This document shows, piece by piece, positions 48,380 through 56,396 of a stretch of 64,000 nucleotides of DNA; position 1 is the stretch's first letter; the number at the start of each line of letters is the position of its first letter. The notes below the pieces were generated by a model. It saw nothing but the letters and a program-made list of their open reading frames with translations. It was not told the origin of the DNA and ran no database searches. Source of the DNA: DATGZH01 sp035297265 (GTDB lineage: Bacteria > Actinomycetota > Acidimicrobiia > Acidimicrobiales > RAAP-2). The stretch is from NCBI GenBank assembly GCA_035297265.1, contig DATGZH010000024.1:1-64000 (forward strand), given 5' to 3'. The translations under genes were made by a program, and so were the position numbers.

Positions 48380-49227
48380 TACGCCTCCTCCTTCGCCCGG
48401 TGCTCGTCCACCACCAGATGGGGCGGGTGGGCCAGCAGCAAGAGGCCGAAGCGCGGGATGTTCATCAGGTACCGACGCCAGAGCCGCCGGGGCTCGCGCA
48501 CCAGCCGGTAGAGCCACTCGAGGCCCCGGCGCTGCATCCAGCGGGGCGCCTGGGGCAGCTCGCCGGCGAAGAAGGCGAGGGCCGCCCCCACGCCGACGAG
48601 GACGGGCGCCTCGAGGGCCTCCCGGTGGTCGTGCATCCAGAACTCCTGCTTGGGGGTCCCGAGGCCCACCCACACGATGTCGGGTCGGGCCTCGTTCACC
48701 TCGGCGACGAGCGCGTCGTCCTCGGCCGCCGCGAGCTCCCGGAAGGGGGGCACGGTGGTGCCGGTGACCGAGAGGCCGGGGAAGCGGGTTGACAGCCGTT
48801 CGGCGCAGCGGGCGGCCACGCCCGGCGCCCCGCCGAGGAAATGCATCCGCCAGCCCTCCTCGACCGCCCGGGCGCACACCGCGTCCATGAGGTCGGGCCC
48901 GTAGACCCTCGTCATCCAGGCGGCCCCGGCGAAGCGGCCGGCCCAGACCATGGGCATCCCGTCAGGGGTGGTGAGGCCCGAGGCGTTGTGGATGGACCGG
49001 AGCGCCGGGTCGCGCCGGGACTCCATGACCCCGTGCATGCCGGTGACGCACACGTACGTGCGGGACCGCTCGGCGATCCAAGCGCCGAACGCCTCGACCG
49101 CCAGCTCCAGGTTGATGCAGGAGACCTCGACCCCGAGCACGTCCACCCGCAGCTCCCGCCGGCGGTCGGCCGGCGGCTGGCCAGCGGGGTCGGGGTCCGG
49201 TCGTCCGGAAGGGGCGGCGTCAGCCAC
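48379..49227 (-). CDS. WecG/TagA/CpsF-family glycosyltransferase (GT26)
   Basis: A 282-aa GT26 enzyme adding a second sugar, such as an N-acetylmannosamine-type residue, to a polyprenyl-PP-linked sugar. Motifs are GLTTPDGMPMVWAGRFAG, GWRMHFLGGAPGVA, PDIVWVGLGTPKQEFWM and VLVGVGAALAFFAGELPQAPRWM. It may follow the WcaJ-type enzyme in assembly. It starts at GTG 49227, 8 nt after the epimerase gene, so the two are co-transcribed. Confidence 0.85.
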   Translation of the reverse strand: MADAAPSGRPDPDPAGQPPADRRRELRVDVLGVEVSCINLELAVEAFGAWIAERSRTYVCVTGMHGVMESRRDPALRSIHNASGLTTPDGMPMVWAGRFAGAAWMTRVYGPDLMDAVCARAVEEGWRMHFLGGAPGVAARCAERLSTRFPGLSVTGTTVPPFRELAAAEDDALVAEVNEARPDIVWVGLGTPKQEFWMHDHREALEAPVLVGVGAALAFFAGELPQAPRWMQRRGLEWLYRLVREPRRLWRRYLMNIPRFGLLLLAHPPHLVVDEHRAKEEA

Positions 49228-49235
49228 CGGCCGGC

Positions 49236-50231
49236 TCAGCGGACGGCGAGGGCCGTCGCCACCTGGTCGTGGACCCAGCGGTAGGTCACCTCGAGCCCGT
49301 CGGCGAGACGGGTCGAGGGCTCCCAGCCGCAGACCTCCCTGATGAGAGTGTTGTCGCTGTTGCGCCCCCGCACGCCCTTCGGGGCGTCGACGTCGTAGCG
49401 GCGCTGGAGCTTGACGCCGGCGATCTCGCTCACGATGTCGACGAGCTGGTCGATCGTCACGAGCTCGCTGCTCCCGACGTTGAGCGGTTCGGCGTAGTCA
49501 CCGCAGAAGACCAGCATCGTGCCGGTGACGCAGTCGTCGATGTAGGTGAAGCTCCGGGTCTGCTTGCCGTCGCCCCACACCTCGATCTCCGTGGCCCCGG
49601 TCAGCTTGGCCTGGGCCACCTTGCGGCAGATGGCGGCGGGCGCCTTCTCCCGTCCGCCGCGCCAGGTCCCGTGGGGGCCGAAGACGTTGTGGAATCGGGC
49701 CACCCGGGTCTCGAGGCCGAAGTCCTCGTTGAAATGGCGGCACATGCGCTCGCTGAACAACTTCTCCCACCCGTAGCCGTCCTCGGGCATGGCGGGATAG
49801 GCATCGGTTTCGCGGAGCGCCGTCACGTCAGGGTCCGTCTGGTGCTCCGCCGCGTACACGCAGGCCGAGGAGGAGAAGAAGAAGCGCTCGACTTCGGCGG
49901 CCCGAGACGCCTGGAGCAGGTTCGTGTTGATCAGCACGGAGAGCATGCACAGGGCCTTGTTGTTCTCGATGAAGCCCATGCCCCCCATGTCGGCGGCGAG
50001 GTTGAGCACGTAGCGGCAGTCCTCGACCGCCTCCTGGGCGGCTCCGGGCACCTGGAGGTCCAGCTGGCGGCACTCGGCCTCGCCGAAGGCCTGGTGCCAC
50101 TCCTCGACCGGCTTGAGGTCGACGGCCCGCACCTTCGTGTGACCGTCGGCGAGCAACGCCCCGACGAGGTGGCCTCCGATGAAGCCGCCGCCCCCGGTCA
50201 CGAGAAGTCCCTGGTCTTTTTCGAGATTCAC
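49236..50231 (-). CDS. GDP-mannose 3,5-epimerase-like SDR
   Basis: A 331-aa extended SDR. GGGGFIG is at residues 13-19 and the YxxxK pair is in GYGWEKLFSERM. Segments DMGGMGFIENNKA and ARFHNVFGPHGTWRGGREKAP closely match plant-type GDP-mannose 3,5-epimerase, which converts GDP-mannose to GDP-L-galactose and GDP-L-gulose. Bacterial relatives act in polysaccharide loci. GTG 50231 is preferred, with GAGAGAG 4 nt upstream. It leads an operon with GT26. The exact product is inferred. Confidence 0.72.
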   Translation of the reverse strand: MNLEKDQGLLVTGGGGFIGGHLVGALLADGHTKVRAVDLKPVEEWHQAFGEAECRQLDLQVPGAAQEAVEDCRYVLNLAADMGGMGFIENNKALCMLSVLINTNLLQASRAAEVERFFFSSSACVYAAEHQTDPDVTALRETDAYPAMPEDGYGWEKLFSERMCRHFNEDFGLETRVARFHNVFGPHGTWRGGREKAPAAICRKVAQAKLTGATEIEVWGDGKQTRSFTYIDDCVTGTMLVFCGDYAEPLNVGSSELVTIDQLVDIVSEIAGVKLQRRYDVDAPKGVRGRNSDNTLIREVCGWEPSTRLADGLEVTYRWVHDQVATALAVR

Positions 50232-50437
50232 GCCGACTCTCTCTCGATCACCGCCGTCACGCAAACGTTACGAATGTCACCGTTCGATCACCGGTGGTCA
50301 GTGGCCTGACGTACTCGGTCGGGAACCGCCCTCCCGATGGGCAGTCTATTTGTCCTGCGCAGGCGCGGCAATTGCGACACGTCGTGGCGTCGCGTCACGG
50401 CGTCAGCCTCCCGGTCGGCGGCGTCGTGGGCTGGCGC

Positions 50438-50443
50438 TACGAT
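50438..50443 (+). promoter_or_regulatory. -10 box (TACGAT) for the sulfotransferase at 50450
   Basis: TACGAT ends 6 nt before GTG 50450, giving a leaderless start. The divergent epimerase gene has a TAACGT-like box at about 50263-50268 on the minus strand. Confidence 0.4.
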
Positions 50444-50449
50444 GCCGCC

Positions 50450-51433
50450 GTGCCCACCCCCGCTGAGCGGCGGTCGCGGGTGCTCTACCTCTGTGCGTGG
50501 GGCCGCAGCGGCACGACCGTACTCGACCGGGTGCTCGGTCAGCTCCCGGGCTGCTTCTCGGTCGGCGAGCTGCGCTCCCTCTGGGACGCCGACCCCGAGG
50601 TGCGACGGTGCGGTTGCGGCAAGACCGTGGCGGCGTGTGACGTCTGGGGACCGGTGCTGGACGATGTCCTCGCACCACCCGGACCGCGGTCGGTGGCCGA
50701 GGTGCGCCGGCTCCGCGACGAGGTGGCCCGCAGCCGCCACCTCCTGGGCCTGTGGCGCCGGGGCCACCGATCAGAGGCGGCCGAGGCCTACGGCGCGTTG
50801 CTCGTCGCCCTCTATCGCGCCCTTCTCGACCGGACCGGGGCCGAGCTGGTGGTGGACTCCTCTAAGCACCCGGCCGAGGCGCTGGTGCTGGCCGGGCGCT
50901 CTGACCTCGATCTTTCCGTCCTGCACGTCGTGCGCGACCCACGAGCCGTGGCCTTCTCGTGGAGCAGGACCCCGGTCGGGGCGGACGGCTCCACGAGCGC
51001 CTCCGAGGACCGCCCACCGCCCAGGGGGCCGCTGTCGAGCTCCGCCTGGTGGACGGCGTGGAACGCCGCGGCCGAGTGGCTGGTCGCCGATCGCGCGGGG
51101 ACGGGGTATGTCCGCCTGCGGTACGAGGACGTGGTGGCCGATCCGCTCCGCCGTTTGGGCCCGCTCGTCCGGCGGCTCGGACATTCGCCGGACGAGCTCC
51201 GACTGGACTCGGACGGCGCCGTCGACCTCGCACCGAGTCACACCGTGGCCGGCAACCCCAACCGCTTCGCCGCCGGGCCCGTCCGGCTGGTCGAGGACCG
51301 AGCCTGGGTGGGATCGATGGCGACCTCGGCGCGATGGCTGGCCACCGTGCCCGCACTCCCGCTCATGTCGCACTACGGCTACGCGCTGCGCGCCCCTGGT
51401 CGAGATCCCGCGGACGGCGACGGGCGCAGCTGA
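50450..51433 (+). CDS. Sulfotransferase (Cys-motif group)
   Basis: A 327-aa PAPS-dependent sulfotransferase. The 5'-PSB loop WGRSGTTVL is at residues 18-26, the 3'-PB site VVRDPRAVAFSWS near 164, and the Cys motif RCGCGKTVAACDVW (Cys54, Cys56, Cys63) is shared with two other proteins in this window. VAGNPNRFAAGPVRLVED is the late conserved segment. GTG 50450 is fixed by a TACGAT box. The acceptor is unknown; the polysaccharide context suggests a glycan hydroxyl. Confidence 0.8.
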   Translation: MPTPAERRSRVLYLCAWGRSGTTVLDRVLGQLPGCFSVGELRSLWDADPEVRRCGCGKTVAACDVWGPVLDDVLAPPGPRSVAEVRRLRDEVARSRHLLGLWRRGHRSEAAEAYGALLVALYRALLDRTGAELVVDSSKHPAEALVLAGRSDLDLSVLHVVRDPRAVAFSWSRTPVGADGSTSASEDRPPPRGPLSSSAWWTAWNAAAEWLVADRAGTGYVRLRYEDVVADPLRRLGPLVRRLGHSPDELRLDSDGAVDLAPSHTVAGNPNRFAAGPVRLVEDRAWVGSMATSARWLATVPALPLMSHYGYALRAPGRDPADGDGRS

Positions 51434-51625
51434 CGGCCCGACAGCCGCCAACGACGTCGGCCTCATGGCGACCGGTTCCGCCTTCGCCGTCCCTATTCGT
51501 AAAACGAGCTGAGGACGTCACCAACGCCAATTCGTAAAGAGCGCTGAGGAGAAAACGGGGACTCGGTGGGGTCCTTGCTACCATCGGGCGCCCGTCGAGG
51601 ACCCCCGGCTTGGAGGCCAGCATTC
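51434..51625 (+). other. Intergenic region with a pair of near-identical 21-nt repeats
   Basis: Two copies of a 21-nt sequence (51495-51515 and 51530-51550) begin ATTCGTAAA and end TGAGGA, differing only in the middle six bases, with a 35-nt period. A TACCAT box (51579-51584) and a TGGAGG ribosome site (51611-51616) follow, so the repeats lie upstream of the next gene's promoter. They may be a regulatory site. Confidence 0.4.
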
Positions 51626-52657
51626 ATGACGAGCGCCGGGGGACCCCCTGCCGCTGGCGGTGACGACTATCTCCGCCGACGCGTGCGGGACGACCCCGTC
51701 CGCGCCTTGCGCGAGCTCCTGTCCCCACGGGTGGCCTACCTCGATCTCCTCGGCAATGTCACGAGGAGCACCGTGGTGTTAGCGAGCGCGCGCAGCGGGT
51801 CGACGCTCATGGCCGAGCTACTCGCCGGACAGCAACTGCGCATCATCTTCGAGCCCCTCCGCGCCCACCGGGTCAGGATGAGCGGCAACTTCCGACGGGG
51901 CAAGTTCGTCGAGCCCGGCACGGACGACCCGGAGCTGCACCGGTTGCTCCACCGGGTGCTCACCGGTCGGATCCGCAATCTCTGGGTCGACGCCCACAAC
52001 ACGGTGCGACTGCCGACCGGCCGGGTGGTGAAGGAGGTCCGGGCCAACAACCTGGCGCCGTGGCTCGTCACCGAGTTCCCCGACGTCCCTGTCGTCTACC
52101 TGCTCCGGCATCCGCTGGCCACCGCGGTGTCGGCCTCGGACCTGTCCCAGAACGACCATCTCGACGACCTCGTCGGGCAAGCGGACTTCATGGCCCGGTT
52201 CGGACCGGCAAAAGAGCTCATCGACCGGACGATGGCCGAGCGTCGGGCGACCACAGCCGCCTGGGTGCTGCGCTGGTGCCTCGAGAACGCCCTACCCATC
52301 CGCCTGCTGCGCCCCGGGTCGGTGCACGTCGTCTTCTACGAGGACCTGGTCGTCAAGCCGAAGGCCGAGCTCGACCGGCTGGCCGGCTACCTCGGGCAGA
52401 AGAACCCAGCCCGCTGGGGTGGCTGGCAGGCTGCTCCAGCGGCGCTCGACCGTCCCTCGCGGTCGTCCTGGCGGGACGGGGAGCGCCGACCGAGCACCGA
52501 CGAGCGGGTCTCGGGCTGGCGTGAGGCGGTCGACGACCGGGAGCTCGAGGAGTCGCTCGAACTCCTCGGCGCCTTCGGCCTCGACCGCGTCTACGGGGCG
52601 GAGCCGGCCCCGCTCCTCGGTCCGGAACGTCTGCTTTTGGGGGCGCCGACGAGCTGA
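51626..52657 (+). CDS. Sulfotransferase (second type, no Cys motif)
   Basis: A 343-aa protein of the sulfotransferase superfamily. STVVLASARSGSTLMAELL is the 5'-PSB loop and VVYLLRHPLATAVSASDL the 3'-PB site. FYEDLVVKPKAELDRLAGYL follows the usual C-terminal layout. It lacks the CGCG motif of its neighbours and resembles bacterial glycolipid sulfotransferases. ATG 51626 has TGGAGG 9 nt before it. It is convergent with the sulfotransferase at 52666, 8 nt away. Confidence 0.7.
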   Translation: MTSAGGPPAAGGDDYLRRRVRDDPVRALRELLSPRVAYLDLLGNVTRSTVVLASARSGSTLMAELLAGQQLRIIFEPLRAHRVRMSGNFRRGKFVEPGTDDPELHRLLHRVLTGRIRNLWVDAHNTVRLPTGRVVKEVRANNLAPWLVTEFPDVPVVYLLRHPLATAVSASDLSQNDHLDDLVGQADFMARFGPAKELIDRTMAERRATTAAWVLRWCLENALPIRLLRPGSVHVVFYEDLVVKPKAELDRLAGYLGQKNPARWGGWQAAPAALDRPSRSSWRDGERRPSTDERVSGWREAVDDRELEESLELLGAFGLDRVYGAEPAPLLGPERLLLGAPTS

Positions 52658-52665
52658 CGCTCCGA

Positions 52666-53670
52666 TCAGGCGCCGTCCGGCTCGACGGACGGGCCGGACG
52701 TCCGCCACGGGTAGCGGTAGCGCCGGAGGTAGGGGGCGGCGACGGCGGTGACCACGTGGCGGTCCCGTGCCGGCATGCGCTCCTGCCACTCGAGATCGAG
52801 GCGGAGGGGCACGGTCCCCCGGTGGAAACGCAGTCGGTTCCCGAACACGCTGTGGGTGCTCTCCAGGACCACTGCACGACCGTCGGCCACGAGCGGGAGC
52901 TCGGTTGGCTCCTCGCCCAACCAGGCGAGGAGGTCGGAGAGGACACCGCGGGGGTCGGTCACGAAGTCCTCGTAGCGCAGCACGCGGGAGCGGCCGGGGA
53001 CGAGGGGGGCGAGGAGCCGGTTCGTGTAGAGGTTGTTGAGGGACCAGCGCAGCGCGGCGTTGCCCGGGCCGTGGACGTCGCCGCGGGCGCCTTCGTTCCC
53101 GGTGAGATTGATGTCCTTGCCCCACGAATAGGCCACGCCCCGCGGGTCGCGCACCATGTGGAGGACAAAGAGCTCGACGCTGTCGAGGGAGGAGGCCAGT
53201 ATCCCGTCCGCCGGCATGTCCGAACAGTCCACGATGACGCGTGCCCCCGACTGGTCGGCGATGGCCCGGTAGTGCGCCTCGAGACCGCGGGCGTAGTGGT
53301 CGTAGTCGTCCAGCCGGTGGAGACCCCGGACGTGGAGCCATACGTTGGCGGCGCGGGTCGTGCCCAGCCGGCGCTTGTGGAGCCGGCCCAGCTCGGGCCC
53401 GTCGTGCTCGTAGTCCTGGCCGAGGGCGGACTTCGCGACGGCCAGCCAGAACGGGCAGTCCCGGACGAAGAGTCCGCAGCCGCAGGTGCCCGTGGCGAAC
53501 GCCGGGCGCCAGAGCGCCCACAGCTCGCCGACGTCGCAGAAGCCGGGGAGCTGCCCAAGTACCAGCGACATGAGGGTGGTGCCACTGCGGCCGACGCTCG
53601 AGATGTACAGCACCTTCGGCTTGGCTGAGGTGGACCCCCCGCCAGGGAGGGCGCCCGACGCTTCGCTCAA
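52666..53670 (-). CDS. Sulfotransferase (Cys-motif group), end of beta-helix operon
   Basis: A 334-aa PAPS-dependent sulfotransferase. VLYISSVGRSGTTLMSLVLG is the 5'-PSB, VRDPRGVAYSWGKD the 3'-PB, and TCGCGLFVRDCPFW the Cys motif. HSVFGNRLRFHRGTVPLRLDL is the late segment. TTG 53670 overlaps the TGA of the beta-helix gene (TTGA), like other couplings in this operon, so I chose it over the upstream ATG inside that gene. It is fourth in the Wzx operon and probably sulfates the same glycan. Confidence 0.78.
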   Translation of the reverse strand: MSEASGALPGGGSTSAKPKVLYISSVGRSGTTLMSLVLGQLPGFCDVGELWALWRPAFATGTCGCGLFVRDCPFWLAVAKSALGQDYEHDGPELGRLHKRRLGTTRAANVWLHVRGLHRLDDYDHYARGLEAHYRAIADQSGARVIVDCSDMPADGILASSLDSVELFVLHMVRDPRGVAYSWGKDINLTGNEGARGDVHGPGNAALRWSLNNLYTNRLLAPLVPGRSRVLRYEDFVTDPRGVLSDLLAWLGEEPTELPLVADGRAVVLESTHSVFGNRLRFHRGTVPLRLDLEWQERMPARDRHVVTAVAAPYLRRYRYPWRTSGPSVEPDGA

Positions 53671-55088
53671 CCGAGGAACTTCCCGTGGGTCTCCTGGCCT
53701 TGGGCCTGCCACTGGTTGAAGGTGACGTGGTGGCCGTTCCAGACGAAGCCGCCGCCGGAGAACGTGTTGTAGTCGAATTTGACGGTGTCCGACGGCGGCA
53801 GCTTCTGGGTCACGCCTGAGGTCCTCGAGTTGATGATCACGTTGCCCTCGACCACCACGTCGGTCAGAGGGTGCGGGCCGGACTTGTGGCCCCGGTTGAC
53901 GCCGCCGGCCACCACGCCGCCCTGGTTGTTGACGATGAGGTTGCCGGTGATCGTCACCTGGGAGGAGGCCGAGATGAGCACGGCCTTCTTCTTGTTGTTG
54001 GCGATGCGGTTGCCGGTCACCTGGACGTTGTGGCTGATCTCGATGTGGACGCCGTTCTCGTTGTGGGTGATCACGTTGTCGAGCACCCTCACTGCCTCGG
54101 CGTTCACGTCCGTCCAGACGCCCGGCGCCCCGTTGTTGTTGATCTGGTTGTCGGCGATGAGGACGCCGCGGCCGGTCGTCTTGATGCCGCCGGCCTCCGA
54201 GCCCCGGTTGGCCACGCCCACCCCGTTGTTGTCGATGACGTCGTGGACGATCGTGATGCCCTGGCCGCCGCCGCCGATGCCCAACCGGTCGTTGCCCACG
54301 ACCCGGCAGTAGGCCACCGTCATGTCGTCGGACAGCGTGATCCCCCTCGAGTAGCTGCCGGTGATCGTCACGTACTGCAGGTCCCAGCCCTTGGCGAACT
54401 GCTTGGTGCCGTTGGCCTGGCTGCCCGCGTTGGTCTGGATCGTTCCCAGCTGCTCCTGCTGGTGGTTGTTGTAGTTGCGGATCAACAGCTGCTGGGACAG
54501 CGAGGCGCCGAGGACGGCCACGTTGTCGGCCATGCCCTGGTGGGTGATCGAGCTGAAGGCGACGGCGGTGTCCCCCTGGCCGTCGAGCACCGCGCCGGGT
54601 TGCCCGTAGAAGCGGTCACCGGTCTTCGGGACGACCGAGAACCCGTCGTGGACGCCCGAGGCGAGGACGAACGAGGTCCCGGCTGGCTGCGCCCGCACGA
54701 CGCGCTCGGCGTTGTCGCCCGTCCCGATGGTCACCGCACCGGCCGGCGGGGTGGTCGAGACGGGCGGGGGTGCGGCGGCGGGCACGTTGGCCGGGCTGGT
54801 CTCGCTGGCCGTGGGCAGGCCGCCGGGCCCCGGCGTCGTCCCGCCGCCGCCGGACGACGGCGTGGTCGTCGGCGTGGTCGGTGGCTTCACGACCGTGGTC
54901 GAGGACTGGCTGAGGAGGAGGGCCAGCCCCACGCCGAGGAGGACGAGCACGAGGACCCCGGCGACGACGATCGGCGTCCGGCTGCGCCCCCGCCCCTCGC
55001 GGGGCGGACGGGCCCGCTTGGGCTTTTCCTCCCACGGCCGCTTGGCCGGGGCCGGTCCCCGACCGGGCTGGAGGACCTCGGGGCTCAT
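53667..55088 (-). CDS. Membrane-anchored right-handed beta-helix protein (NosD-like)
   Basis: A 473-aa protein. The basic N-terminus and one membrane helix (IVVAGVLVLVLLGVGLALLL, about 40-59) place the rest outside. A Pro/Thr linker leads to a domain of parallel beta-helix repeats: NGVGVANRGS, NQINNNGAPGVWTDVN, NVITHNENGVHIEIS and NLIVNNQGGVVAG, each about 20-25 residues. Such folds are found in polysaccharide lyases, epimerases and carbohydrate-binding proteins. It starts ATG 55088 (ATGA overlap with GT4) and ends overlapping the sulfotransferase. Confidence 0.78.
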   Translation of the reverse strand: MSPEVLQPGRGPAPAKRPWEEKPKRARPPREGRGRSRTPIVVAGVLVLVLLGVGLALLLSQSSTTVVKPPTTPTTTPSSGGGGTTPGPGGLPTASETSPANVPAAAPPPVSTTPPAGAVTIGTGDNAERVVRAQPAGTSFVLASGVHDGFSVVPKTGDRFYGQPGAVLDGQGDTAVAFSSITHQGMADNVAVLGASLSQQLLIRNYNNHQQEQLGTIQTNAGSQANGTKQFAKGWDLQYVTITGSYSRGITLSDDMTVAYCRVVGNDRLGIGGGGQGITIVHDVIDNNGVGVANRGSEAGGIKTTGRGVLIADNQINNNGAPGVWTDVNAEAVRVLDNVITHNENGVHIEISHNVQVTGNRIANNKKKAVLISASSQVTITGNLIVNNQGGVVAGGVNRGHKSGPHPLTDVVVEGNVIINSRTSGVTQKLPPSDTVKFDYNTFSGGGFVWNGHHVTFNQWQAQGQETHGKFLG

Positions 55089-56359
55089 CGGTCGCCGGCC
55101 TCCCCACGGTCGGCCGTGCCGGTCGGTCGTACCGTCACCGGGGGTGCGGGGTCCGTCGTGGCTTGCCCGTACCAGTCGGCCAGGAGCCCCGGCAGGGGGG
55201 CCGTGTCCCAGGCGGTGGTGGCCCTCGCCACGCCCGGCGAGTCCAGGAGCGCCTTGGCCAGGCCGCCGACCACCTCGTCGCCCGGGGCCACGGCGATCCC
55301 GCCGCCGTCGCCGAGGAGCACCGCCGGCCCGCCGTGGTCGAGGCAGACGACCGGGCACCCGACGAGGAGGGCCTCGGCCACGACCCAGCCGGCGGCCTCC
55401 CGCATCGTCGGGAAGAAGAAGGCGTCGGCGGCCGCCATGGCCCCGAGCACCTCGGTCCGGGGCCGCTGGCCGTGGAGGACCACCCGGCCGGTCAGCCCCC
55501 GCCGGCCCACCTCGGCCTCGAGGTCGGCCCGCTCCGGTCCGGCGCCGTAGACGTCGAGCGACCAGTGGCCGAGCTCGGGTCGGGCGAGGACGGCCAGCGC
55601 CAGGTAGACGCCCTTCCAGCCGAGGAGCCGTCCGGCGAAGACCGCCCGCCGGGGCCCGGGTTCGTCGGCCGGCCGTCGAGGCGGGGCGGCGAGGTCCACC
55701 TCGGCCGGCCAGTCGGCCGGGTCCAAGAAGACGTGCGGTCGGACGACGACCGGGGGACCGGCCCGCTCGAACTGGGCAGCCACGAGGGGGTTCTGGGCCA
55801 CGAGGAGGCGGGCCCGGCGGGCGGCGGGCAGGGCGAGCAGCCGCCGCAGCGGGTCGGCGGTGACCCGCCGGAGGCGCTCGGTCCTCGTGCCCCTCCGCCC
55901 CAGCCAGCGGCGGCAGCTCGCCGGCACCCGCTCGCTGCCGCCGAGCGGTCCCCAGACGAAGGGCAGCCCGGGCACGAGGGCGAGGCCGGTCGGCACCCAG
56001 TCGGTCGAGAGGGTGAGGTGGTGGGCGACGTCGACCGGCTGCCTGCGGTGGATGCGCCGGGCGGCCCGCCACAGCGAGAGCTGCCAGACCAGGTTGTAGA
56101 GCTGGAGGCCCCGCAGGTGGAGCCGACGGTCCCACGCCTCGAGGACCCCCGCCGGCAGCCCGATGTAGACCGGTCGCAGGTGCTCGGCCAGCTCGGGCCG
56201 CCCGGCCCGTTCGGCCTCGATCGCCGGGCGGTGGCGCCGCTGGGTCACGAGGACGACCTCGTGACCAGCGAGGGCGGCCTCCCGGGCCACGATCCAGCCG
56301 GCACCGGGCTCCGAGCCCCGGTGGGGCTGGCAGGCGAAGGCGGCCAGGAGGACCCTCAT
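55085..56359 (-). CDS. GT4-family glycosyltransferase of the Wzx operon
   Basis: A 424-aa GT-B enzyme. FACQPHRGSEPGAGWIVAREA is at the N-terminus (typical of a subgroup that begins with EPGAGW). AVFAGRLLGWKGVYLALAVL and REAAGWVVAEALLVGCPVV (E-x7-E) mark the donor domain. Its stop overlaps the beta-helix gene (ATGA), and it begins 37 nt after the flippase gene. Donor unknown. Confidence 0.82.
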   Translation of the reverse strand: MRVLLAAFACQPHRGSEPGAGWIVAREAALAGHEVVLVTQRRHRPAIEAERAGRPELAEHLRPVYIGLPAGVLEAWDRRLHLRGLQLYNLVWQLSLWRAARRIHRRQPVDVAHHLTLSTDWVPTGLALVPGLPFVWGPLGGSERVPASCRRWLGRRGTRTERLRRVTADPLRRLLALPAARRARLLVAQNPLVAAQFERAGPPVVVRPHVFLDPADWPAEVDLAAPPRRPADEPGPRRAVFAGRLLGWKGVYLALAVLARPELGHWSLDVYGAGPERADLEAEVGRRGLTGRVVLHGQRPRTEVLGAMAAADAFFFPTMREAAGWVVAEALLVGCPVVCLDHGGPAVLLGDGGGIAVAPGDEVVGGLAKALLDSPGVARATTAWDTAPLPGLLADWYGQATTDPAPPVTVRPTGTADRGEAGDR

Positions 56360-56396
56360 CGGTGTGGGGTCCGGCCTCGTCGGAGCACGTCGGGTG

